Notes: generated by a model not told the origin, from the sequence alone. Counted from the first letter of the stretch, positions 16,647 to 24,569 are shown. The stretch is 64,000 nt of DNA from Sedimenticola selenatireducens (GCF_007625115.1 NZ_VMNH01000003.1:163029-227028); one strand, 5' to 3'. Program-made: numbers and translations.

Positions 16647-16954
16647 GCGTGATTATCCCAGTAAACAAACAATACCGAATCGAGTTAGAAAAATACTCAT
16701 GGCAGGTAAGCCAGTGGGTTAGCCGACCTTCTCGAAAGAACGGGGGCAACTGGACCGGCCTATCATGGCATAACACCTTGCAACAGGCCGGAGAAACCCT
16801 GCAAAGACGATTAGTTGCTGATGAGGACCTAGAAGGCGTTCAAGAGATAATCGACGCTCTGCGGGCCTCTTCCCATTTGATAGCGTCGGCCATTGTTGCC
16901 AGTGGGTTGCCCAATTCATGGATGGATAGATCTGATCCAGATAAGGAGGTTTAG
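16643..16954 (+). CDS. small uncharacterised island protein
   Basis: 103-residue protein with no certain family. It contains an aromatic-rich beta-like N-terminal part (YRIELEKYSWQVSQWVSRP, WTGLSWHNTLQQAGE) and a helical C-terminal half (LEGVQEIIDALRASSHLIASAIV). This layout resembles DUF5405-like accessory proteins of P4-type elements, but similarity by eye is weak. It overlaps the preceding gene by four bases, indicating coupled translation. Confidence 0.6.
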   Translation: MSVIIPVNKQYRIELEKYSWQVSQWVSRPSRKNGGNWTGLSWHNTLQQAGETLQRRLVADEDLEGVQEIIDALRASSHLIASAIVASGLPNSWMDRSDPDKEV

Positions 16955-16956
16955 CC

Positions 16957-17190
16957 ATGCGTACCTACATAGCAATGACAGGTAAACAGCGGTTTTCCGG
17001 GGGCTGGTATCAGTGCATCCATTGGGGGCATGAGAAGGTTTCAATTGACCGTTCTATGGTGGTGAAGGTGGTCACTATCAGGCCAGGTGAAAAGCATGGG
17101 CGCATCGTTTCAGAAGTGACAGCCGATGGAGTCAGGCAGATAGCGAAAGGCCGAATAATCCCCGCTCATAAACTGAGGCATACAGCCTAG
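16957..17190 (+). CDS. small uncharacterised island protein
   Basis: 77-residue basic protein, family not recognised. The ATG at 16957 follows AAGGAGGT at ideal spacing, which supports translation. It has a beta-rich look (WYQCIHWGHEKVSIDR, VVKVVTIRPGEKHGRIVSEV) and a basic tail, compatible with a small nucleic-acid- or protein-binding domain. Last gene of the tight 16112-17190 cluster. Confidence 0.6.
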   Translation: MRTYIAMTGKQRFSGGWYQCIHWGHEKVSIDRSMVVKVVTIRPGEKHGRIVSEVTADGVRQIAKGRIIPAHKLRHTA

Positions 17191-17210
17191 TTAGTGCGGG
17201 TCCTTTCGTG

Positions 17211-17263
17211 GGGCTGGATATGTGGGTAATGCACAGCGCAAGGCCCGGCTAGCTATCCAGCCC
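17211..17263 (+). other. long hairpin in the island between small-gene cluster and replication-like gene
   Basis: Perfect 10-bp stem GGGCTGGATA (17211-17220)/TATCCAGCCC (17254-17263), which can be extended outward by GTGG/CCAC pairing with flanking bases. The 33-nt apical region is itself GC-rich. Not followed by a T tract, so a structured RNA or control element is more likely than a terminator. Confidence 0.5.
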
Positions 17264-17302
17264 TTTATGCTCCACCACAAAAGAAAATGAGTTGTCTTAA
17301 CT

Positions 17303-17770
17303 ATGGCAAAGCCTAAACCATACAAACGCGAAGGGGGCTATGTGAAAAAGTGGGAGGTAATACTTGCCTCTTCTGCCTACCGTGACCTGAAACCCGTCGC
17401 CAGATGTTTACTTGAAGAGTTTCAGCGGATCTATCGGCCTGCAAGAAACGGAACATTGAGTATCAGCCTAAAGCGTGCACAGACTTTGATTAATGCCGGT
17501 GAAACAGCCGTGATGGAAGCCTTTAAGCAGTTGGTTGCCAATGGGTTTATTGTATTAACTCATGGGGAGCTATGGCAGCAACGAAAAGCCAGGGAATGGC
17601 GGCTAACCTTTGAGCCTTACGCCAATGGCCGGGAGCCCTCGGACGAGTGGAAATATTGGACGCCAAAATTAAAACCCGACCCTGAAAACAGGGCAGATCT
17701 ACCCGGATATCAGGGCAGTGAATCAAATAAAGACAACAATACCGACAAGCATGATTACTTGCGACTATAA
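17303..17770 (+). CDS. island protein with helix-turn-helix-like region, replication- or regulation-related
   Basis: 155-residue basic protein. The body resembles helix-turn-helix proteins of integrated elements (WEVILASSAYRDLKPVARCLLEEFQRIY, ISLKRAQTLINAGETAVMEAFKQLVANGFIVL), where a first helix block is followed by a winged helix. The C-terminus is polar and likely disordered. Similar small proteins are common in mobile islands of marine and sediment proteobacteria, usually without assigned function. A replication-initiator role is possible but I see no catalytic motif. Confidence 0.62.
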   Translation: MAKPKPYKREGGYVKKWEVILASSAYRDLKPVARCLLEEFQRIYRPARNGTLSISLKRAQTLINAGETAVMEAFKQLVANGFIVLTHGELWQQRKAREWRLTFEPYANGREPSDEWKYWTPKLKPDPENRADLPGYQGSESNKDNNTDKHDYLRL

Positions 17771-18260
17771 AAAACAATAACTTATAGATTTGCTTGAAAA
17801 TATCTCTGCCCGGATTTCAAGGAACCATATAGTTACCATGTGATTGCTTATAGATTGTCTGTGGTTTGATGTGGGTTACACCGGGAGCGGGTCCTTTGTA
17901 GCAATCAAGACAGTGGGTCATGTGCGGCGAGGGATAACGCTAGATAGAGTGACCGCCCTATTTCCTGCCTAACTGTGAGATTAGCTGTCATTTTTCCGTT
18001 ATCGGAGCAGTACGCGCGCAATGAACGGTATCTTTTAGGGCAACCGATAACGCCTAGTGTTCTGAATCATCTCGCTTGTGCTGATTAGGTAGAAGTAGAC
18101 CCTGCCTTGACGGTATTGATAGGGGGGCGGGTCAAAAGTCCACAACCGACAGCACAGTGACCGATGTCAAAGGCATATTTTCGTATCACCAAAATGAACA
18201 CTTGAGTATTGCAGGGCTAAAAGATGGTGTTAATTTTTATGCGATCAATCATGCGCCTAT
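17771..18260. other. 490-bp non-coding segment of the island
   Basis: No supported gene. It contains repeats of CTTATAGATT (near 17781 and 17849), two copies of a GATAACGC(C)TAG word (near 17933 and 18047) with an inverted CCGTTATCGG between them (near 17996), and GCGGGTCCTTT, also present near 17196. These could be regulator or replication-initiator sites. A coding-like strip near 18145-18300 has no start. Confidence 0.4.
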
Positions 18261-19016
18261 CTACAGACCCTCTATTAATCCATCGATGCCCACCATGAGT
18301 ACGTCGTGAATATTTTTAACATGTCCCTTTTCTTTTAGATCGGCATATAGATCTCTATTCTCGTCGGACATTTTAACTATGTAAACACCAAAACTTTCCA
18401 GTTGCTTTGAGCGTGAATTTATATCGAGGTAGCTGTAGCGTATTTCACAGGATTTTCTTTCACAGTCGCTTTCAGCCAATGAGTCGATTGCAGCTAGCAA
18501 GGTAGTGTAGTCGCAGCTTAACGGACCGCAAGGGTCGACATTATATGAATATGCTTTTGATGGCTGCATATTATGATAGGGATCGAGTAAAACTATATTA
18601 AACGTATCCTTATCGTCCCAGAACCCAATCACTCTCCCAAGGGACTTTGAGATCTGGAATTGAACAAATGGATAGTCTTCGGGGTTGTCTCTATATGTAT
18701 CGGTAATCCAGTCTAGGTCTGCTCTTTGGACGGGAATATTCTTTTGACCCCAGTCAATGTTGTGGTATCGCCAGTATTTTTTCTTTTCTGGGCTACATAA
18801 AACACTCTCAATATTTTCTTGTGAGAGTACTTGCAGTTTCTCTAAAACTGAAACCATCCAAGCAGAATCTGTCTTATCTAAACCAAAGTATTCAATTTGT
18901 TTCCAAAACCTGAACGAGAATGTCCATTTTTTTGGGGTGTTTGTTTTTGATGGGATAGGGTGTTGTGCGTTTGGGTTGGGTGCAAACGCAGGAAGAACAG
19001 GCTTCATCTGTTTCAT
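18261..19016 (-). CDS. unrecognised protein, putative toxin of a Panacea-type toxin-antitoxin pair
   Basis: 251-residue protein of no family I can name. The ATG at 19016 is chosen over an in-frame TTG at 19028; it begins 20 nt after the antitoxin stop. Seen: an N-terminal Pro/Asn-rich stretch, a helical part (FWKQIEYFGLDKTDSAWMVSVLEKL), then a beta-rich core with FQISKSLGRVIGFWDD and FNIVLLDPYHNMQPSK, a pattern reminiscent of RelE-fold toxins (aromatic strand then DPxH), and four Cys in the C-terminal half. Gene order (antitoxin first) and its place at the island end suggest toxin activity. This is inference from context. Confidence 0.6.
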   Translation of the reverse strand: MKQMKPVLPAFAPNPNAQHPIPSKTNTPKKWTFSFRFWKQIEYFGLDKTDSAWMVSVLEKLQVLSQENIESVLCSPEKKKYWRYHNIDWGQKNIPVQRADLDWITDTYRDNPEDYPFVQFQISKSLGRVIGFWDDKDTFNIVLLDPYHNMQPSKAYSYNVDPCGPLSCDYTTLLAAIDSLAESDCERKSCEIRYSYLDINSRSKQLESFGVYIVKMSDENRDLYADLKEKGHVKNIHDVLMVGIDGLIEGL

Positions 19017-19036
19017 CGCTTCGCTCAAGCAAAGCT

Positions 19037-19504
19037 TTACTGAAGTCTTGATGAATAATACGTAGCCATTGTACGTTCATCTATTTCAGACTCACATCTA
19101 GCGCTTGACTCTAAATCACCACGGGCCTGTACCCACGGATCTTCCTGATGAGTCATATACTCCAATTGATCACCAGTAAAGCAACCATATGTATCTAATA
19201 CGGAGTTGATGTGCTGAATTGAAGCAGCGCTTAAATTTTGGCTAGAAGAATAACCAAGCCTAAGGTCGGATGTGTCAACTGTAGAGTAGAGGCTTTTTTC
19301 GTGCCGAAATCGGTCATAGATTTCTCTATTCACCGGACCGTGAACCCATGCCTGAAATTTACCTTCAAATAAAGGCGCTTTATAGAAAGCTAAGTGCCAG
19401 CCTTGAACATAGTAAAGAAGTTTTTGTAATTTTAAGAGATTTAGCGTTGATCCAGCGCCTGACATCCTCTCAATAATATAATCACATGCGTCGTTGATGT
19501 TCAT
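19037..19504 (-). CDS. Panacea-domain (DUF4065, SocA/GepA-like) antitoxin
   Basis: 155-residue protein with the Panacea domain, known to neutralise many unrelated toxins and also found in the proteolytic adaptor SocA. Seen: INDACDYIIERMSG, LNLLKLQKLLYYVQGWHLAFYK (the defining block), APLFEGKFQAWVHGPVNREIYDRF, and a helix with DQLEYMTHQEDPWVQAR. Complete and intact. It is first in a two-gene unit with the gene at 18261 and is the outermost gene at the island's right end. Confidence 0.87.
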   Translation of the reverse strand: MNINDACDYIIERMSGAGSTLNLLKLQKLLYYVQGWHLAFYKAPLFEGKFQAWVHGPVNREIYDRFRHEKSLYSTVDTSDLRLGYSSSQNLSAASIQHINSVLDTYGCFTGDQLEYMTHQEDPWVQARGDLESSARCESEIDERTMATYYSSRLQ

Positions 19505-19634
19505 GAATACTAGTTCCCTCTATCTTGCTTCATACAATAGCTAAAACCAATTCAAATGTCATGAAGAATAATGTGTTGTATGGGATTTCTTGGCCAGTGG
19601 ATTTAACGGAACTATTGCTGATATCTTGTTTCAG

Positions 19635-19654
19635 ATGTGCACCAGATGTGCACC
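19635..19654 (+). repeat. right paired TGTGCACC repeats (candidate integrase arm sites)
   Basis: ATGTGCACC at 19635-19643 and 19646-19654, same orientation and 11-bp spacing as the left pair at 13903-13922, in an otherwise non-coding end of the island. Confidence 0.6.
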
Positions 19655-19656
19655 GG

Positions 19657-19694
19657 GGAAAAAACAAAGGAGTTGGGATTTCTCCTAACTCCTT
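19657..19694 (-). terminator. island-borne terminator downstream of the tRNA
   Basis: On the reverse strand an interrupted 11-bp stem (AAGGAGTT-GGA / TCC-AACTCCTT with one mismatch) and 4-nt loop are followed by TGTTTTTT. It lies just past the rebuilt tRNA 3' end, inside the island, and takes the place of the terminator left at 13692-13720. Confidence 0.75.
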
Positions 19695-19700
19695 GATTTT

Positions 19701-19752
19701 ATTGTGGTGGGCCTACTAGGACTCGAACCTAGGACCAATGGATTATGAGTCC
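19701..19752. repeat. right attachment repeat (52 bp)
   Basis: Exact copy of 13722-13773. This copy is joined to the 5' half of the tRNA and so forms part of the functional gene. The bases on both sides differ from the left copy, fixing the repeat length at 52. Confidence 0.93.
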
Positions 19753-19781
19753 ACTGCTCTAACCAACTGAGCTATAGGCCC
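19705..19781 (-). tRNA. tRNA-Ile2 (anticodon CAU, lysidine-modified), encoded CCA
   Basis: 77-nt gene starting GGGCCTATAGCTCAG, with anticodon loop CTCATAA, T-loop TTCGAGT, acceptor 3' strand TAGGCCC, A73 and CCA. CAU could be Met. Ile2 is preferred because positions 4-5 are C-C (paired with G-G), as in E. coli tRNA-Ile2, whereas elongator Met carries U4-A69, which lysidine synthetase rejects. The gene begins 16 nt after the rpoD stop, too close for its own promoter outside rpoD. Confidence 0.88.
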
Positions 19782-19797
19782 GGAAAACTGATTGTGC

Positions 19798-21654
19798 TTA
19801 TTGATCTCCGTCGAGGAAGCTGCGCAGATTCTCTGAGCGAGAAGGGTGACGCAATTTACGCAGTGCCTTGGCTTCGATCTGACGAATTCGTTCACGGGTG
19901 ACGTCGAACTGTTTACCAACCTCTTCGAGGGTGTGGTCGGTATTCATGTCGATGCCGAAACGCATACGCAGTACCTTGGCCTCTCTTGAGGTCAGTCCGC
20001 ACAGCATGTTCTGTGTGGCTTCGCGTAGACCTTCGCCGGTGGCAGAATCGATGGGAGAGATTACACCAGAATCCTCGATAAAGTCACCTAAATGTGAATC
20101 TTCGTCGTCACCAATGGGCGTCTCCATAGAGATAGGCTCTTTGGCAATTTTGAGGACTTTGCGCACCTTGTCTTCCGGCATATCCATGCGCTCGGCCAGC
20201 TCTTCTGGAGTGGCCTCACGACCCATCTCTTGAACCATCTGGCGAGAGATGCGATTGAGTTTGTTGATGGTCTCAATCATATGGACCGGGATACGGATGG
20301 TCCGCGCCTGGTCTGCAATAGAGCGGGTAATCGCTTGCCTGATCCACCAGGTCGCATAGGTGGAGAATTTATACCCACGACGGTATTCAAACTTGTCGAC
20401 GGCCTTCATCAGGCCGATATTGCCTTCCTGAATGAGATCCAGGAACTGCAAGCCACGGTTGGTGTATTTTTTAGCAATAGAGATCACCAGCCGCAGGTTG
20501 GCTTCCACCATCTCTTTCTTGGCGCGACGGGCTTTCGCTTCGCCAATGGACATCTGTCGATTGATCTCTTTGATCTCAAAGATGGCGAGTTGGCTGCGTT
20601 GCTCTAGATCGAGCAGTTTCTTTTGTGCCCGGAGGACGTCACTCTTAATTTCTACGAGGGCATCCGAGTAACCCTTGCCGGTTTTGATCTGCTGATCAAT
20701 CCAGTTCAGGTCAGTCTCATTATCGGGGAAGGAGGTGATGAACTCCTTGCGCGGCATCTGGGATGTGTTAACACACAGATCCATGATGGCGCGTTCCTGG
20801 CTGCGAACGAACGCGATACTGCTGCGCAGATTCTCCACCAGTGTGTTGAATACTTTTGGGCTGTAACGGAAGTCCATGAACGCTTCGGTCAGGGTCGTTG
20901 CGGCGGCAACTGTTTTCTTGTGCTCGCGACCATGCTTTTCCAGTGCGGCAGCATGGGCTTTGTGTGCCTTTCTCAGGACCTTGGTCTTTTCAGCTGCTTC
21001 TTCGGGATCTGGACCGCGATTAGGATCTTCCTCTTCCTCGCTGTCGTCGTCCTCATCTTCATCGTCGTCATCGCTGTCGGCTTTTTCGCTGGTGGCTTTG
21101 GCGGCGGGGGCTGGCGCGGGTACAATAGGCCCTTCTTCTTCGGGCTGCGCAAAGCCTACGATCACATCCGTGAGACGCATCTCTTCGGTCTCGACCTTGT
21201 CGAACAGTTCGAGTATGTTGATGATGGTTTCAGGAAAGGTCGAGAGGGCGGTCAGTACCTGGTTTTGCCCTTCTTCGATGCGTTTGGCGATCTTAAGCTC
21301 GCCTTCGCGCGTGAGCAGTTCAACCGTACCCATTTCACGCATATACATGCGCACAGGGTCGGTGGTGCGGCCAAAATCGCTGTCGACACTTGCCAAGGCA
21401 GCCGCAGCCTCTTCCGCTGCATCGTCATCAGCGGAAACGGCGTTGTCACTCATGACCTGATCATCGGCGTCCGGCGCAGTTTCATGCACCTGGATACCCA
21501 TATCGTTGATCATCCGAATGATGTCTTCAATCTGCTCGGGTTCTACGATGCCGTCGGGGAGGTGGTCATTCACTTCGGCGTAGGTTAGAAAACCTTGTTC
21601 TTTACCTTTCGCAATGAGTTGCTTGAGCTGGGATTGCTGCTGTACCTTATCCAT
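19798..21654 (-). CDS. rpoD: RNA polymerase primary sigma factor sigma-70
   Basis: Housekeeping sigma factor. Seen: region 1.1 at the N-terminus ([19 protein letters not shown]), region 1.2 ([21 protein letters not shown]), a long acidic non-conserved region ([17 protein letters not shown]), region 2 with [12 protein letters not shown] and [13 protein letters not shown], region 3, and region 4 with the helix-turn-helix [19 protein letters not shown]. 618 residues, standard. Last protein gene of the macromolecular synthesis operon; a hairpin spans the intercistronic region from dnaG and the tRNA follows directly. Confidence 0.98.
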   Translation of the reverse strand: MDKVQQQSQLKQLIAKGKEQGFLTYAEVNDHLPDGIVEPEQIEDIIRMINDMGIQVHETAPDADDQVMSDNAVSADDDAAEEAAAALASVDSDFGRTTDPVRMYMREMGTVELLTREGELKIAKRIEEGQNQVLTALSTFPETIINILELFDKVETEEMRLTDVIVGFAQPEEEGPIVPAPAPAAKATSEKADSDDDDEDEDDDSEEEEDPNRGPDPEEAAEKTKVLRKAHKAHAAALEKHGREHKKTVAAATTLTEAFMDFRYSPKVFNTLVENLRSSIAFVRSQERAIMDLCVNTSQMPRKEFITSFPDNETDLNWIDQQIKTGKGYSDALVEIKSDVLRAQKKLLDLEQRSQLAIFEIKEINRQMSIGEAKARRAKKEMVEANLRLVISIAKKYTNRGLQFLDLIQEGNIGLMKAVDKFEYRRGYKFSTYATWWIRQAITRSIADQARTIRIPVHMIETINKLNRISRQMVQEMGREATPEELAERMDMPEDKVRKVLKIAKEPISMETPIGDDEDSHLGDFIEDSGVISPIDSATGEGLREATQNMLCGLTSREAKVLRMRFGIDMNTDHTLEEVGKQFDVTRERIRQIEAKALRKLRHPSRSENLRSFLDGDQ

Positions 21655-21750
21655 TTCCTGCCTTAAATTCTAAGGGGCGTGCGCGAATGTCAAGCGGCGA
21701 AGTATAGCCTGTATTTGACGGGGTTTCTACTCGCACACAACAAAATATCC

Positions 21751-21796
21751 CGGATCGATGTGTCAGAGGTCGTGCTCTGTCTGCCACATCAATCCG
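21751..21796 (-). promoter_or_regulatory. hairpin overlapping the dnaG stop codon
   Basis: Twelve-bp stem CGGATTGATGTG/CACATCGATCCG (one wobble) with an inner AGAG/CTCT helix. The 5' arm contains the dnaG TGA. In E. coli the dnaG-rpoD junction is an RNA-processing point controlling dnaG mRNA, so a similar role is plausible here. The T tract after it is weak (ATATTTTG). Confidence 0.5.
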
Positions 21797-23564
21797 AATG
21801 TTTATGTGAGTCAGTCATTTTCTGCTTTTCAGAAAGTAGCTGACGCAGGCGTTGCTTCTCCTGTTCGGAAGCGTCCCCTGCGCTGACTCGTTCCAGCAAT
21901 TCGCTGGTCTCCTGTTCGTGTTGCTGTTCTACCAACCGATTTAAAGCGCCACGGAATTCGTGCTCCATGCCGCTCTCGGGTGTGGGTAATTCAGTTGCAG
22001 TGCGCCAGATCTTCTCCAAATGATGGAATTCAGGCTTGTCGCGCCAACGTTCGATTATCTGTGCAGCCTTAAGATTAGGTTGAATTTTCACAATTTCAAG
22101 GAGTTGCCCCAATAAATTGATGCCTGGAGCACGAAAAGTCCGCCATTCTTTTGGTAAATCGTCCAGCAGCGCCAGCTCTGGCTTGAGCAGAAACAGGGTG
22201 ATGGCGCGTCGAATCGGTGACAGCGTTTGCTGGGCGCCCTGTTTTTTGCGCACGGCCGGTCTGCTTATTCGGTGTTCTTGCGGTTGTTGTGTGCCCAGTT
22301 GTCCCTGTGCCAAGCCAACGTGTTCGGAGAGGCGTTTATGCATCATCTCGCGAAACAGGCCGGCCGGAAGTTTGGCCAAAAGCGGTTTGGCTTGCTCCGC
22401 CAACTTTGCACGGCCCCCCAGTGATTGCATATCAATATCGGCCTCCAGTTTGTCAAACAGAAAACTGGAGAGCGGTGATGACTGGGTAATGCGTTGTTCG
22501 AACGGCTCTTTACCTTCTTTGCGGATCAGCGTATCGGGATCTTCTCCGTCGGGTAAAAACAGGAAGCGTGCTTCACGGCCATCCCGCATCAGTGGCAATG
22601 TGGTCTCCAGTGCCTTCCAGCCTGCTTCACGGCCGGCCCGATCGCCATCAAAGCAGAATATGATCTCCGATGTCGTGCGAAACAGTTTTTCCAGGTGGTC
22701 GGCAGTGGTGGCCGTTCCAAGTGTGGCTACCGCGTAACGAATACCAAACTGTGCCAGCGCAACCACATCCATATAGCCTTCAACAACCATCAGACGATCG
22801 ATTTTGCGCAGGGCTTTTCTGGCCTCATAGAGTCCGTACAGCTCTTTGCCCTTATGGAATACAACCGTTTCGGGTGAATTCAGGTATTTGGGTTTTCCGT
22901 CTCCCAGTATTCGTCCACCAAAGGCGATAGTGTTACCGCGATGGTTGCGAATCGGGAACATGATGCGATCACGGAAGCGGTCATAACACTTGTCCTCTTC
23001 CGGCTCAGAGATCATGCCCGTTTGGCGCAGTAGTTCCAGCTCTTTTTCTGACTGCCCCTGTTGCTTGATGAGATTGTCCCAGCCAGGCGGTGCATAGCCA
23101 ATGGCAAACTCAGCACTGACCTCACCGGTCAGGCCGCGTTGTTTCAAATAGTTGATCGCCTTGCTTGCCTCGGGGTGTTTGCGCAGTTGCCATTGGTAGA
23201 AACGGGTTGTTTGGTCGAGACTTTCGTAGAGTGGCCGGTAATCGGGGCCTGAATCACCGCCGGATTCACGGGGTACCTCCAGGCCAGCTCGAGCGGCCAG
23301 TTCTTCAATAGAGTCAACGAATCCCAGGTTGTCGTACTCCATTAGAAAACCGATGGCGGTGCCGTGAGCACCACAGCCAAAACAGTGATAGAACTGCTTT
23401 TCGCGGCTAACAGTAAAAGAGGGCGTCTTTTCGTTGTGGAACGGGCAGCAAGCCTGGTAATCCTTGCCTGTCTTCTTCAATTGAACGCGGCTATTGATCA
23501 AGTCAACGATGTCGACCCGATTCAGCAGTTCATCAATGAAGTGTGCAGGGATTTTTCCAGCCAT
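21789..23564 (-). CDS. dnaG: DNA primase
   Basis: Synthesises RNA primers at the replication fork. Domains: an N-terminal CHC2 zinc finger (CPFHNEKTPSF ... FHCFGCGAHG type: CX2H...CX2C, about 41-68), a catalytic RNAP-like/TOPRIM core with LMVVEGYMDVVAL (about 265) and FCFDGDRAG (about 315), and a C-terminal DnaB-binding helical domain. 591 residues, normal. It lies between yqeY, with an intervening terminator-like hairpin, and rpoD. Confidence 0.97.
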   Translation of the reverse strand: MAGKIPAHFIDELLNRVDIVDLINSRVQLKKTGKDYQACCPFHNEKTPSFTVSREKQFYHCFGCGAHGTAIGFLMEYDNLGFVDSIEELAARAGLEVPRESGGDSGPDYRPLYESLDQTTRFYQWQLRKHPEASKAINYLKQRGLTGEVSAEFAIGYAPPGWDNLIKQQGQSEKELELLRQTGMISEPEEDKCYDRFRDRIMFPIRNHRGNTIAFGGRILGDGKPKYLNSPETVVFHKGKELYGLYEARKALRKIDRLMVVEGYMDVVALAQFGIRYAVATLGTATTADHLEKLFRTTSEIIFCFDGDRAGREAGWKALETTLPLMRDGREARFLFLPDGEDPDTLIRKEGKEPFEQRITQSSPLSSFLFDKLEADIDMQSLGGRAKLAEQAKPLLAKLPAGLFREMMHKRLSEHVGLAQGQLGTQQPQEHRISRPAVRKKQGAQQTLSPIRRAITLFLLKPELALLDDLPKEWRTFRAPGINLLGQLLEIVKIQPNLKAAQIIERWRDKPEFHHLEKIWRTATELPTPESGMEHEFRGALNRLVEQQHEQETSELLERVSAGDASEQEKQRLRQLLSEKQKMTDSHKHSD

Positions 23565-23603
23565 AGAGCAATAGTATCCCGAATATTCTACTGCACAGAG
23601 ACT

Positions 23604-23636
23604 AAAAAGCCCTGGTCATGCACTATGCCAGAGCTT
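23604..23636 (-). terminator. intraoperonic terminator between yqeY and dnaG
   Basis: Reverse-strand stem AAGCTCTGG/CCAGGGCTT (9 bp, one G-U) with a 12-nt loop, followed by TTTAG. It matches in position the E. coli attenuating terminator that keeps primase levels below those of S21. Confidence 0.6.
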
Positions 23637-23662
23637 TAGTTTAGAGCGTCAGAATGGTTGGA

Positions 23663-24106
23663 TCAGCTACTGAGTTGTTGCTTGATCAGGCCGCTGACGG
23701 CTCCCATATCGGCACGTCCTTGCATTTTGGGCTTCAACTGGCCCATCACCTTTCCCATGTCGCGGATTGATTCAGCGCCAGTGCTCTGAATGGCTTCCTT
23801 GATCATGTCAGTGATCTCTTGCTCCGTCAGGGCCGTTGGCAGGTAATCCTGAAGGATGGTGATCTCGAAAGCTTCCTGCTCAGCGAGTTCGGTCCGTCCG
23901 GCTTGTTCATACTGGGTGATGGAGTCACGGCGCTGTTTCACCATTTTATCCAGCACGACCAGTATTTGCGTGTCGTCCAGTTCTATCCGTTCATCCACTT
24001 CACGCTGCTTTATAGCCGCCATCAGCAGACGAATAACCCCCAGGCGGGGTTTATCCCCCCCCTTCATGGAGGCCTTCATGTCGTCCTGGATGCGTTGTTT
24101 TAGCAC
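23663..24106 (-). CDS. yqeY: YqeY-family (GatB/YqeY domain) protein
   Basis: 147-residue helical protein with the tRNA-binding GatB/YqeY domain, found in most bacteria between rpsU and dnaG; its exact role is unclear. Seen: the family N-terminus LKQRIQDDMKASMKGGDKPRLGVIRLL, a MVKQRRDSITQYEQAGR helix, and the C-terminal GKVMGQLKPKMQGRADMGAVSGLIKQQL. Complete. Starts 21 bp after rpsU on the same strand. Confidence 0.93.
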   Translation of the reverse strand: MLKQRIQDDMKASMKGGDKPRLGVIRLLMAAIKQREVDERIELDDTQILVVLDKMVKQRRDSITQYEQAGRTELAEQEAFEITILQDYLPTALTEQEITDMIKEAIQSTGAESIRDMGKVMGQLKPKMQGRADMGAVSGLIKQQLSS

Positions 24107-24127
24107 GGAATGAACGGCACAGTCAGA

Positions 24128-24343
24128 TTAATACTGACGATCCCACTTGCGATTTTCGCGGGAGACTTTCTTCAAGTGACGCTTCACTGCCGCAGCGGCT
24201 TTACGCTTACGCTCAGTGGTTGGCTTTTCGTAGTGCTCGCGACGACGGACTTCCGCCAGTACGCCAGCTTTTTCACAACCGCGCTTAAAGCGGCGCATTG
24301 CGACTTCAAAAGGCTCGTTTTCTTTAACTCGGACGTTGGGCAT
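24128..24343 (-). CDS. rpsU: 30S ribosomal protein S21
   Basis: 71-residue basic ribosomal protein needed for initiation. Starts [21 protein letters not shown] and ends in a Lys/Arg-rich helix, as in E. coli. An in-frame upstream start (24367) would add eight residues absent from the family and is rejected. First gene of the macromolecular synthesis operon; the promoter should lie in 24344-24569, shared with divergent tsaD. Confidence 0.97.
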   Translation of the reverse strand: MPNVRVKENEPFEVAMRRFKRGCEKAGVLAEVRRREHYEKPTTERKRKAAAAVKRHLKKVSRENRKWDRQY

Positions 24344-24569
24344 TTCCCACCTCAAAAATCGTACCAACGGGACGCTGGAAACATAAGAGCGCGAATTCTA
24401 CGCACTGTTTTAGCGTTTTGCAAAAAAATTATGGATTTTTCTTGGGATGTGGTGGAATTGCAGCCTCTCTCGATTCGGAGAGTGTTAAGCCAGTACATAG
24501 TTAAGGTGTGGAGGCCAAAAACTGTAGCCAATAGGGTAGGTTTTGCCCGGGGTTCGGTTGAAAAAGCAA

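Larger units (their letters stand above)
13722..19752. mobile_element. 6.0-kb integrative island in tRNA-Ile2(CAU)
   Basis: Compact island bounded by 52-bp direct repeats of the tRNA 3' end, with a tyrosine integrase just inside the left end, an AlpA-type regulator, several small genes with strong ribosome sites, a replication/HTH-like gene and a terminal antitoxin-toxin pair. The incoming right end rebuilds the tRNA and brings a new terminator. No capsid, conjugation or relaxase genes are present, so it resembles a minimal satellite or P4-like island that would need help for transfer. Base composition of the cargo genes is more AT-rich than rpoD or dnaG. Confidence 0.88.

Noticed and set aside
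18145..18300. Coding-looking strip (TTDSTVTDVKGIFSYHQ and on)
   Set aside because: No start codon, upstream stops in frame, overlaps the 3' end of the putative toxin gene on the other strand; at most a remnant.
19705..19781. tRNA-Met (CAU) as alternative identity
   Set aside because: C4-C5 with the matching G-G match tRNA-Ile2 and not the elongator Met pattern; kept as a lesser possibility.
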